A stretch of 5,231 nucleotides of DNA, from assembly GCA_002731395.1 (NCBI GenBank), contig PCBQ01000014.1, forward strand, positions 2,938 through 8,168. The letters run 5' to 3'. The notes beneath the pieces were generated by a model, which was not told the origin of the DNA, did not search any database, and saw nothing but the letters and a program-made list of their open reading frames with translations. The stretch is from Methanobacteriota archaeon. Its GTDB lineage: Archaea; Thermoplasmatota; Poseidoniia; Poseidoniales; Poseidoniaceae. Shown here piece after piece: positions 1 through 4,799 of this stretch. How positions within the stretch are numbered: position 1 is the stretch's first letter; the number at the start of each line of letters is the position of its first letter. The translations under genes and the position numbers were made by a program.

Positions 1-287
1 AGGAGCTTGTCGATGCCAAGCTCGGTCAAGTCAATGCTGTCAGCACCGGCAGCCATCTCTTCGAGCTGACCAACGTTGACCGTCACGCTAACGTTTCGGA
101 GGGAAGGGTCGCGGTTGAATCCGTGCATGCCCCAGTGGTTGGGCATGTACTTGATGCGCGTCATGACGCGATGCTTGTTCATACCAGCGTTTCCGCGGCC
201 GCCACGCTTTCCAGCACCACGGCCGGCCTTGTGGCCACGTCCGTTGGTGCGGCAGCGTCCTCGATGCTTCTGTGATCGTTGTCCCAT
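1..287 (-). CDS. rpl15: Large-subunit ribosomal protein uL15 (archaeal type), N-terminal part, cut by window edge
   Basis: uL15 binds 23S rRNA in the large ribosomal subunit; its long basic N-terminal tail threads into the rRNA. About 95 residues are visible before the window ends. The N-terminus is a Gly/Arg/Lys-rich tail (residues 2-35, including GRGHKAGRGAGKRGGRGNAG), followed by the HWGMHGF motif near residues 51-57, matching the archaeal 'GKHGF' region. Two ATG codons lie in tandem at 290-288 and 287-285. I chose the second because the GAGGTGA site at 298-292 is then four bases away, the same spacing as at L6; the first would leave one base. The gap from the L30 stop is 9 bases, with the ribosome binding site overlapping that stop. 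It is the last gene seen in the operon; SecY would be expected next. The family and strand are clear; the exact start is a preference. Confidence 0.95.
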   Translation of the reverse strand, partial: MGQRSQKHRGRCRTNGRGHKAGRGAGKRGGRGNAGMNKHRVMTRIKYMPNHWGMHGFNRDPSLRNVSVTVNVGQLEEMAAGADSIDLTELGIDKL

Positions 288-291
288 CATC

Positions 292-298
292 TCACCTC
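292..298 (-). promoter_or_regulatory. Ribosome binding site of L15 (GAGGTGA)
   Basis: GAGGTGA reads on the minus strand here and matches the complement of the usual archaeal 16S rRNA 3' end. It overlaps the L30 stop codon (299-297), so the ribosome that ends L30 sits on the L15 start region. The spacing favours the second of the two tandem ATG codons. Confidence 0.75.
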
Positions 299-773
299 AT
301 TGTTCCACCATGCGCTCGATGAGCGCACCGATTGCATCGCCACGGGGGCCAAGGGCTCCTCCGTTGACGTGAGAACGCTTGATGCCGCCCCAGCCTTTCG
401 ACCCGCGAGGCGGGTGAAGGCGGAAGACGCGCTTCATGTTAGGAACGTCCTTCACGGTACCTTCGCCGGAGGCGATGGCGCTGGCCATGGCCCCAATGTC
501 GGCGTGAACGCCGCCTTCTGCAACGGCATCATCGGTGAGAGGAGCACCGCCAACCATGCGGCCGCGGTGGCGGAGCATGGACTCAACGGTGCCTTGGTCG
601 GCTTCGCCCCACGTGATGTAGTCCTTGGCCTTCTGGAGCATCCCACGGTACTGGTCGTTCTTGGGGATGATCACGGCGTGGTTCACGCGGGTAAGGTTGA
701 GGTGATGCATGGTCTCACGGATGGACCGCTCGACCTTCACGTCACTTCGTACTCGAACAACAATCCAACTCAT
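297..773 (-). CDS. rpl30: Large-subunit ribosomal protein uL30 (archaeal/eukaryotic L7-like long form)
   Basis: uL30 is a 23S rRNA-binding protein of the large subunit. The product is 158 residues, the usual length for the archaeal long form; the bacterial form is only about 60. The ferredoxin-like N-terminal core opens with SWIVVRVRSDVKV and continues with HLNLTRVNHAVIIP (about residues 24-37), the conserved L30 rRNA-binding region. The archaeal C-terminal part contains RLHPPRGSKGWGGIKRS and NGGALG. I chose ATG at 773, whose A is also the last base of the S5 stop (TGATG). A TTG codon immediately before it (776) is in frame, but GGGAGGG at 787-781 is 7 bases from the ATG and only 4 from the TTG. 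Translation is probably coupled to S5. Confidence 0.96.
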   Translation of the reverse strand: MSWIVVRVRSDVKVERSIRETMHHLNLTRVNHAVIIPKNDQYRGMLQKAKDYITWGEADQGTVESMLRHRGRMVGGAPLTDDAVAEGGVHADIGAMASAIASGEGTVKDVPNMKRVFRLHPPRGSKGWGGIKRSHVNGGALGPRGDAIGALIERMVEQ

Positions 774-1540
774 CAAATCGCCCTCCCGTAGGTGATGTGG
801 AGACGCTCTCGCTGCTCCTGGGTGACGCGGGTGGTGTTCAGCGCCTTGAGGGCGTTGAAGGTGGCCGCGGCGTAGTTGATGGTGGTGCGGGTTTGGCCGC
901 TGGTGCGCGACAGCACGTCGCTTACGCCAGCCAACTGCAGGACGCGCTTGCCGGTTTCACCGATGACCAAGCCCTTGCCGGCCGCAGCGGGCATGAGGGT
1001 CACGCGGGTCGAAGCAGAGCGTCCCTTGACCTTGAAGGGCACCGAAGTACCCGGCCCGGCCGAAGATTCCCACGAACCGTTGCCACGCTGAACGCGGATG
1101 AGGTTGAGCTTTGCAGCGGTGATGGCCTTCTCGATGGCCTTGGGGACTTCCTTCGCCTTGGCCATGCCAAGACCGACGTAGCCGTCCTTGTTGCCAACAC
1201 AAGCCATGACGTTGAATCGAACACGGCGACCGGAGTCGGTCATGCGCTGAACCATGTTGACCTTGATCACGTCGTCCTCGAGACCGGGCAAGAGGGCGTC
1301 CACGACCTGAACTTCACGGATGGGCAGACCGCTGGCAAGCGCCTGCTCGTAGGTCACGATTTCACCTGCCATGACCTTCTGGCCAAGGCGGGTGCGGGGT
1401 TGCCACTCACGGAGCGCGAGCAGAGGGTCTGGACCGCGGCGGCGACGGCGACGTGGGCCGTCCTGAGGCGCTTCTTCCTGCGGGGCGAAAGCCTGCAGAA
1501 GGCCGGGAGCCATGTTCTGAATGGGGTTTTCTTCGCTCAT
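773..1540 (-). CDS. rps5: Small-subunit ribosomal protein uS5 (archaeal type) with N-terminal extension
   Basis: uS5 is a 16S rRNA-binding protein of the small subunit that contributes to decoding accuracy and the mRNA entry region. At 255 residues it is somewhat long for archaeal S5. Residues 1-44 form a low-complexity extension: an acidic Gln/Pro part (PQEEAPQDG) and then six arginines at 30-35. The conserved protein starts at EWQPRTRLG (45-53). Next come LPIREVQVVDALLPGLEDD, the double-stranded RNA-binding-like domain with NMVQRMTDSGRRVRF and GNKDGYVGLG (about 92-160), and the C-terminal domain with GQTRTTINYAAATFNAL. The loop at 153-162 reads GNGSWESSAG; many archaeal S5 proteins have cysteines here (GCGSWEC type), and this one has none. 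The ATG start has GAGGAGG at 1557-1551, ten bases upstream and inside the end of L18. The gap to L18 is 2 bases and the stop overlaps the L30 ATG by one base. Confidence 0.97.
   Translation of the reverse strand: MSEENPIQNMAPGLLQAFAPQEEAPQDGPRRRRRRGPDPLLALREWQPRTRLGQKVMAGEIVTYEQALASGLPIREVQVVDALLPGLEDDVIKVNMVQRMTDSGRRVRFNVMACVGNKDGYVGLGMAKAKEVPKAIEKAITAAKLNLIRVQRGNGSWESSAGPGTSVPFKVKGRSASTRVTLMPAAAGKGLVIGETGKRVLQLAGVSDVLSRTSGQTRTTINYAAATFNALKALNTTRVTQEQRERLHITYGRAI
781..787 (-). promoter_or_regulatory. Ribosome binding site of L30 (GGGAGGG)
   Basis: GGGAGGG lies inside the last codons of S5, seven bases before the L30 ATG. Its spacing decides the start in favour of ATG 773 over the in-frame TTG at 776. 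Confidence 0.7.
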
Positions 1541-1542
1541 GT

Positions 1543-2052
1543 TCAGTACGCCTCCTCAATGCTGGTGCGGCAGGCTTCCACCTTGTCCGCGATGGATTCA
1601 TCGATGTGTGCGCCGTTGACGCGTTCATCTTCGGGGAGCACATCCTCGCCGTGAGGGACCTCAAGGCCAGCATCGACCATGCCACGCAGGGCGGCATAGA
1701 CGCGGTTACCAGGGGTGCTGGCGGCGAGACCAATGTCGAGCACGGCTTCGTCGTGACCGGCGGCGAGGGCCGCCTTGCCAAGGGCAAAGCCGACGAGGTA
1801 GGAGGCGGGGACGGACTTCTTGGAGAGGTCCTCGGGCCATCCATAACGCGAGGAAAGGTCGCTTCCCGTCACGGTGGCGACAACCACATCCCCGTCCTTG
1901 TGGTATGAGGTGATTTGAGCGGTGGTGCGCGTGTTGGAGATCCGAACGACCGCGCGGGGCATCCCGCTCTTGAGCAGGCGGAGTCGGCGGCGGTAGTCGG
2001 TGGTGGCCGACAAACGGCGGCGGAAAATTGTACGACGACGTGTGTGCTGCAT
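1543..2052 (-). CDS. rpl18: Large-subunit ribosomal protein uL18 (archaeal L5-like type)
   Basis: uL18 binds 5S rRNA and, with uL5, anchors it in the central protuberance of the large subunit. The product is 169 residues, somewhat shorter than many archaeal homologues, with the shorter part at the C-terminus. The Arg-rich start (RRRTIFRRRLSATTDYRRRL) and LLKSGMPRAVVRISN are the rRNA-contacting N-terminal part. Later conserved blocks are YGWP, PASYLVGFALGKAAL, EAVLDIGL, RVYAALRGMVDAGLEVPHGE and ERVNGAHI. The ATG at 2052 shares its A with the L19e stop (TGATG). An AAGGAG at 2069-2064, inside the last codons of L19e, is a possible ribosome binding site 11 bases upstream. The last codons hold the S5 ribosome binding site. 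Confidence 0.96.
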   Translation of the reverse strand: MQHTRRRTIFRRRLSATTDYRRRLRLLKSGMPRAVVRISNTRTTAQITSYHKDGDVVVATVTGSDLSSRYGWPEDLSKKSVPASYLVGFALGKAALAAGHDEAVLDIGLAASTPGNRVYAALRGMVDAGLEVPHGEDVLPEDERVNGAHIDESIADKVEACRTSIEEAY

Positions 2053-2513
2053 CAGGCCTCACTCTCCTTGAACTGGACGCCTTCGACGCCCATCTGGGTG
2101 CGCATGTGCGCAATGGATCGGTAAGAACCGCCCTTTGCCTTGAGGTAGTAATGGCGGTAGGTGTTGGCGTCAAGGGTGCCTTCAGTGCGGAGGTCCTTGA
2201 GGACGCGGCGCTGGGCGCGGATGGTTCGCATCCAGCGGTTCTTGCGCGGGTTTCGAGCGTTCGCGGTACCCTGACGCTTCCCCTGACCTTTGCGGCGACC
2301 CTTGCGCTTCTGCTCCAGACGCACGCGGGCACGAGCACGAGAGGTTCCCTTCACAGGCTTGGCCTTGATGATGCCCTGGTCGATGAATTCGCGGATGTCC
2401 TCGGTCTGGACGGCGCTCGCAACCATGTCGATGTAGTCCGAGTTGATCCACACGCGGTGGACGCCACATCCGAGAATTTTGGCGGCAAGTCGCTTTTGAT
2501 TGGTCAACTGCAT
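2052..2513 (-). CDS. rpl19e: Large-subunit ribosomal protein eL19 (L19e)
   Basis: eL19 is found in archaea and eukaryotes, not bacteria; it binds 23S rRNA and in archaea/eukaryotes contributes to a bridge to the small subunit. The product is 153 residues, the usual archaeal length. It begins MQLTNQKRLAAKILGCGVHRVW, followed by DIREFIDQGIIKAKPVKG and the strongly basic stretch from about residue 58 to 90 (RARARVRLEQKRKGRRKG). The conserved C-terminal helix region has IRAQRRVLKDLR, YRHYYLKAKGG and IAHM. The ATG at 2513 shares one base with the L32e stop. GGAGGG at 2526-2521 lies 7 bases upstream, inside L32e. Position between L32e and L18 is the normal archaeal order. Confidence 0.97.
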   Translation of the reverse strand: MQLTNQKRLAAKILGCGVHRVWINSDYIDMVASAVQTEDIREFIDQGIIKAKPVKGTSRARARVRLEQKRKGRRKGQGKRQGTANARNPRKNRWMRTIRAQRRVLKDLRTEGTLDANTYRHYYLKAKGGSYRSIAHMRTQMGVEGVQFKESEA

Positions 2514-3154
2514 CAGGCATCCCTCCGGCGGTTGAGCACGCGGATGCCGAGTTCATCAGCACGGGCGTGAATGGAAGCGCGCTTTCGTCCGCCAACAGCG
2601 GAGCCGACACGTGCGGCTTCGACGGCGGGGTTGATGGCGTCGAGGTCGGCCACGTTGTGAACCATCACCTCAGAGAATCCGCTGGGGTGGAGACCGCGTG
2701 CGGCCGCGACTTTACCGTGACCGACGCGGACGAGCGATCCTCGGTACTTGAAATTGCGACGTTGCTTGTTGTCCATGCCCTTTGGCTTCCGCCATCCGGA
2801 GCGGGACAGGCGGGCGTAGCGGAACCATTCGGTTCGACGGAACGTGGGCGTCTTGGCCTTTTGAGCGGCCCGCAAGGCAAGCGCCTCACGGGTGGCGTCG
2901 TCGAGCACCGGCTTTTGGCGAGCGGTGTGGAGCTCGCCCTCGCCCTCGTCGTCCCAATCCTCGTCGTCCCAAGCGTCGTCCTTGGCCTCGGGAGCCTCGG
3001 TGGCGTCTGGGGCCTCCTCGGTTGGAGCGGGGGCCTCGTCGGCGCCTTCGAGGCGAGCGATGAGGTCCTTTTTGTTCCCAGAGACCGGGAGGTCGCGTTC
3101 CTTGAGCAACTCCTTGAGTTGCGCGACAGTCATGCTGCTGAAATCGTCGGACAT
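2513..3154 (-). CDS. rpl32e: Large-subunit ribosomal protein eL32 (L32e) with N-terminal SAP-like domain
   Basis: eL32 is an archaeal/eukaryotic large-subunit protein bound to 23S rRNA. The product is 213 residues in three parts. Residues 6-37 look like a SAP domain (helix-extended loop-helix nucleic-acid-binding fold): TVAQLKELLKERDLP, then VSGNKKDLIARLEG, with Leu13, Leu16, Gly26, Lys28/29, Leu31 and Leu35 in the expected places. Residues 38-74 are an Ala/Pro/Glu/Asp linker ending in a WDDE repeat. From about 79 onward is the normal L32e body: FRRTEWFRYARLSRSGWRKP, KQRRNFKYRG, GLHPSGFSEVMVHNVADL, RVGSAVGGRKRASI and GIRVLNRR. I chose ATG 3154 because AAGGAG at 3168-3163 is 8 bases upstream; an in-frame GTG at 3163 overlaps that site and would add only three residues. 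The gap to L6 is 5 bases; the stop overlaps the L19e ATG. Confidence 0.96.
   Translation of the reverse strand: MSDDFSSMTVAQLKELLKERDLPVSGNKKDLIARLEGADEAPAPTEEAPDATEAPEAKDDAWDDEDWDDEGEGELHTARQKPVLDDATREALALRAAQKAKTPTFRRTEWFRYARLSRSGWRKPKGMDNKQRRNFKYRGSLVRVGHGKVAAARGLHPSGFSEVMVHNVADLDAINPAVEAARVGSAVGGRKRASIHARADELGIRVLNRRRDA
2944..2972 (-). repeat. 15-base tandem duplication in the L32e acidic linker
   Basis: The 14-base string cctcgtcgtcccaa (plus strand) occurs at 2944-2957 and again at 2959-2972, a period of 15 bases. It encodes the two WDDE units at residues 62-65 and 67-70 of L32e. The exact repetition at the DNA level suggests a recent in-frame duplication, but the codons are limited, so chance cannot be excluded. 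Confidence 0.7.
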
Positions 3155-3159
3155 CTTGA

Positions 3160-3699
3160 TCACTCCTTGGCAACGCGGTAGATACCGTCTTGGAAGACGC
3201 GGCGGTCGCGGTTCTTCACCGTGGTGCAGCGCTCGATGTTGGCAGCGGTTTGGCCGACCGCTTCCTTGTCAATGCCGCTCACGATGACGTCGGTCTTGTT
3301 CTCCACGCGCACGTCAACGCCGCTGAGGATCGCCGCGCGACGAGGCACGCGCTCACCAAAGTAGTTGTTTACGACGAATTCAGAACCTTCGACCTTCATG
3401 GTCATCGGGAAGTGAGAATAGAAGCAGCGCAGGGTGTACGAAAAGCCCTCAGTGACGCCCTTTACCATGTTCTTGATGTGAGCCTGCCAAGTGCCGGCGA
3501 GGGCCTTGTCCTTGCGACGGGGCAAGTCGGTGCGCACCAGAAGACCCGCGCCGTCCTGCAAGAGGTCCACTCGGCTGCTCTGGAATTCACGGGAAAGTTC
3601 GCCTTTCGAACCCTTGAGAGTCAACACTGTGCCCTCAATGGTTGCAGTGACGCCTTCAGGCAGGTCAATGGTGTGTTCAATTCGGTCAATCTTCACCAT
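3160..3699 (-). CDS. rpl6: Large-subunit ribosomal protein uL6
   Basis: uL6 binds 23S rRNA near the sarcin-ricin loop and the factor-binding region of the large subunit. The product is 179 residues, normal for the family, with the two repeated alpha/beta L6 domains (roughly 1-80 and 90-179). Recognisable blocks are IDLPEGVTATIEG and LTLKGSKGELSREF in the first domain. The second has HFPMTMKVEG, VNNYFGERVPRRAAI, VIVSGIDKEAVGQTAANIE and the terminal RDRRVFQDGIY. Extra residues around 95-110 and the RRVFQDGIY ending are archaeal in type. The ATG at 3699 has GAGGTGA at 3710-3704, four bases upstream and overlapping the S8 stop. The gap to S8 is 9 bases. Confidence 0.97.
   Translation of the reverse strand: MVKIDRIEHTIDLPEGVTATIEGTVLTLKGSKGELSREFQSSRVDLLQDGAGLLVRTDLPRRKDKALAGTWQAHIKNMVKGVTEGFSYTLRCFYSHFPMTMKVEGSEFVVNNYFGERVPRRAAILSGVDVRVENKTDVIVSGIDKEAVGQTAANIERCTTVKNRDRRVFQDGIYRVAKE
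3163..3168 (-). promoter_or_regulatory. Ribosome binding site of L32e (AAGGAG)
   Basis: AAGGAG, followed by TGATC, reads on the minus strand at the very end of L6 (its last Lys-Glu codons and stop). It is 8 bases from ATG 3154, so it supports that start rather than the GTG at 3163, which overlaps the site. Confidence 0.75.
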
Positions 3700-3703
3700 G
3701 GTC

Positions 3704-3710
3704 TCACCTC
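3704..3710 (-). promoter_or_regulatory. Ribosome binding site of L6 (GAGGTGA)
   Basis: GAGGTGA overlaps the S8 stop codon and sits four bases before the L6 ATG. The same site and arrangement occur at the L30-L15 junction. Confidence 0.75.
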
Positions 3711-4098
3711 AATACACGAAAGCCAAGAGTTTCCCACCAATGCGGGCGTCCTTGGCTTCATAGTGGTTCATCACACCGGAACTGGTCGAGAGGATGAGGA
3801 GCCCGAAATCCTGGGCGGGCAGGTAACGGGACTCCCACTGCTCGTACTCCTGGCGACGCACGCTGTGGCGTGGCTTGACGGTGCCACAGCGGTTGATCGC
3901 CCCACGCAGTTGCACCGCGTAATGGCCGCCACGGCCGTCCTCTTCGCGCTCGTACTCGCCGACATAGCCGGCCTTTTGCATGATGGAAAGGACGTTGCCA
4001 AGCAGCTTGGAAGCCGGGGAAAGGTCAACGGTCATTTTACCGGCCTGTTCAGCGTTGTGAATCTTGACCAGTGCGTCGTTCAGCGGATCAAATTGCAT
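3709..4098 (-). CDS. rps8: Small-subunit ribosomal protein uS8 (archaeal type)
   Basis: uS8 binds the central domain of 16S rRNA early in small-subunit assembly. The product is 129 residues, the usual archaeal length. It begins DPLNDALVKIHNAEQAGK, then PASKLLGNVLSIMQKAGYVG, EREEDGRGGHYAVQLRGAIN, the archaeal segment RCGTVKPRHSV and WESRYLPAQDFG. It ends with the conserved STSSGVMNHYEAK and IGGKLLAFVY. In E. coli S8 can repress its own operon by binding its mRNA; I see no copy of such a site, but did not model folding. The ATG at 4098 follows a very strong GGAGG at 4113-4109, ten bases upstream, in the 15-base gap after S14, the largest gap in the window. Confidence 0.97.
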   Translation of the reverse strand: MQFDPLNDALVKIHNAEQAGKMTVDLSPASKLLGNVLSIMQKAGYVGEYEREEDGRGGHYAVQLRGAINRCGTVKPRHSVRRQEYEQWESRYLPAQDFGLLILSTSSGVMNHYEAKDARIGGKLLAFVY

Positions 4099-4113
4099 CG
4101 TTCATCCCCCTCC

Positions 4114-4266
4114 TCAGTTCAACTTCCTGAAGCCGATTTCAGGCCCCACGTCTCGGAAACACTGGCGGCAAAGGCGCAGCCCGTGTCGGCGAATCAATCC
4201 ACGGCGGCGGCCGCAGCGGCGGCAACCGTTGGTTCGACCAATGCGTTCTCCATGATCTCGTGCCAT
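4114..4266 (-). CDS. rps14: Small-subunit ribosomal protein uS14, zinc-ribbon type
   Basis: uS14 is a small zinc-binding protein of the small-subunit head that contacts 16S rRNA. The gene encodes 50 residues, starting MARDHGERIGRTNGCRRCG and ending GPEIGFRKLN. Two CxxC pairs, Cys15/Cys18 and Cys33/Cys36, are the expected zinc ligands, and the sequence between them is strongly basic (RRRGLIRRHGLRL). This is the short archaeal/eukaryotic S29-like form, which keeps its zinc ligands. The ATG at 4266 has GGAG at 4278-4275, eight bases upstream and inside the end of L5; the gap to the L5 stop is 5 bases. The position between L5 and S8 is canonical. Short length makes this gene easy to miss, but length, motif and position agree. 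Confidence 0.97.
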   Translation of the reverse strand: MARDHGERIGRTNGCRRCGRRRGLIRRHGLRLCRQCFRDVGPEIGFRKLN

Positions 4267-4271
4267 CTTAC

Positions 4272-4799
4272 TCACTCCTCCATGATGGTCAACCCGAAGG
4301 TCTCCTTGAACCAGGCGCGAGCCTCGTCCGTGGTGACGCGGTGCTGCTGTCCGACCTTCGCCTTGTGGCGGCGGCGTCGTGAGACGCGGTGGCCGGGGCG
4401 CTCGAGCACCACGGTGATGTCCATGCCGAAGATACCGATCTCCGGGTCGTACTTTTGCTCGGGGAAATCCGTGTAGTCACGGATACCAAAGGACAGGTTA
4501 CCAGAGCGGTCAAAGTTCCATGCTGGGATGGTGTTCTCACGGACCCAGAAAGCGTCCTTGAGGAAAGCCATGATGCTCTCTTGGTCACGCATGGTCACTT
4601 TGCAGCCGATAGGTGCGCCCTGGCGGACCTTCAGGTCACGGTTCTGGATGCGGCCAAGCGTGCGCTGCGGGCGGACGCCCGTCACAAGTTCGAGCACCTT
4701 CTCGGCGTTGAGCAACCTGTTTCCACCTTCGCCGACGCCGATGTTGACGGCGACCTTGGTGATGCGTGGCTGCATCATGGGGTTGGCGGACTCGCTCAC
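4272..4799 (-). CDS. rpl5: Large-subunit ribosomal protein uL5 (archaeal L11-like type)
   Basis: uL5 binds 5S rRNA and helix 84 of 23S rRNA in the central protuberance and contacts the P-site tRNA. The product is 175 residues, normal for archaea. Conserved blocks are RITKVAVNIGVGEGG (about 12-26), GVRPQRTLGRIQNRDLKVRQG, PIGCKVTMR, GNLSFGIRDYTDFP and YDPEIGIFGMDITVVLERPG, followed by a basic RRRRHKAK segment. The start codon is GTG at 4799, overlapping the S4e stop by four bases (GTGA). GGAGGTG at 4811-4805, five bases upstream, supports it. Two in-frame ATG codons at residues 8-9 are alternatives; they would remove only the first seven residues, before the conserved core. Coupled translation with S4e is likely. 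Confidence 0.96.
   Translation of the reverse strand: MSESANPMMQPRITKVAVNIGVGEGGNRLLNAEKVLELVTGVRPQRTLGRIQNRDLKVRQGAPIGCKVTMRDQESIMAFLKDAFWVRENTIPAWNFDRSGNLSFGIRDYTDFPEQKYDPEIGIFGMDITVVLERPGHRVSRRRRHKAKVGQQHRVTTDEARAWFKETFGLTIMEE

Noticed and set aside
797..1654. A 285-codon open frame on the plus strand, antisense to S5
   Set aside because: It is a mirror of S5 and the end of L18 codon usage, with no family motif; low-complexity Gly/Ala/His-rich translation is typical of a shadow frame.
2028..2570. Plus-strand open frame of 180 codons antisense to L19e
   Set aside because: It is antisense to a conserved gene, has no domain resemblance and no plausible independent context.
3161..3163. GTG at 3163 as the L32e start
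   Set aside because: It is part of the ribosome binding region itself and overlaps the L6 stop; ATG 3154 has an 8-base spacing.
4088..4105. A five-codon reading frame (ATG AAC GAT GCA ATT TGA) on the minus strand overlapping the S8 start
   Set aside because: Its ATG directly abuts the purine-rich ribosome binding site, leaving almost no spacer, and the S8 ATG lies at a better distance; most likely chance.
4099..4113. Possible internal promoter or regulatory site in the S14-S8 gap
   Set aside because: The gap is only 15 bases and is fully accounted for by the S8 ribosome binding site; no TATA-like element is visible.
3190..4476. A 428-codon open frame on the plus strand, antisense to L6, S8, S14 and the end of L5
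   Set aside because: The opposite strand is fully occupied by well-recognised ribosomal proteins. The frame spans several gene boundaries, has no recognisable domain, and long antisense frames are expected in GC-rich DNA with biased codons.
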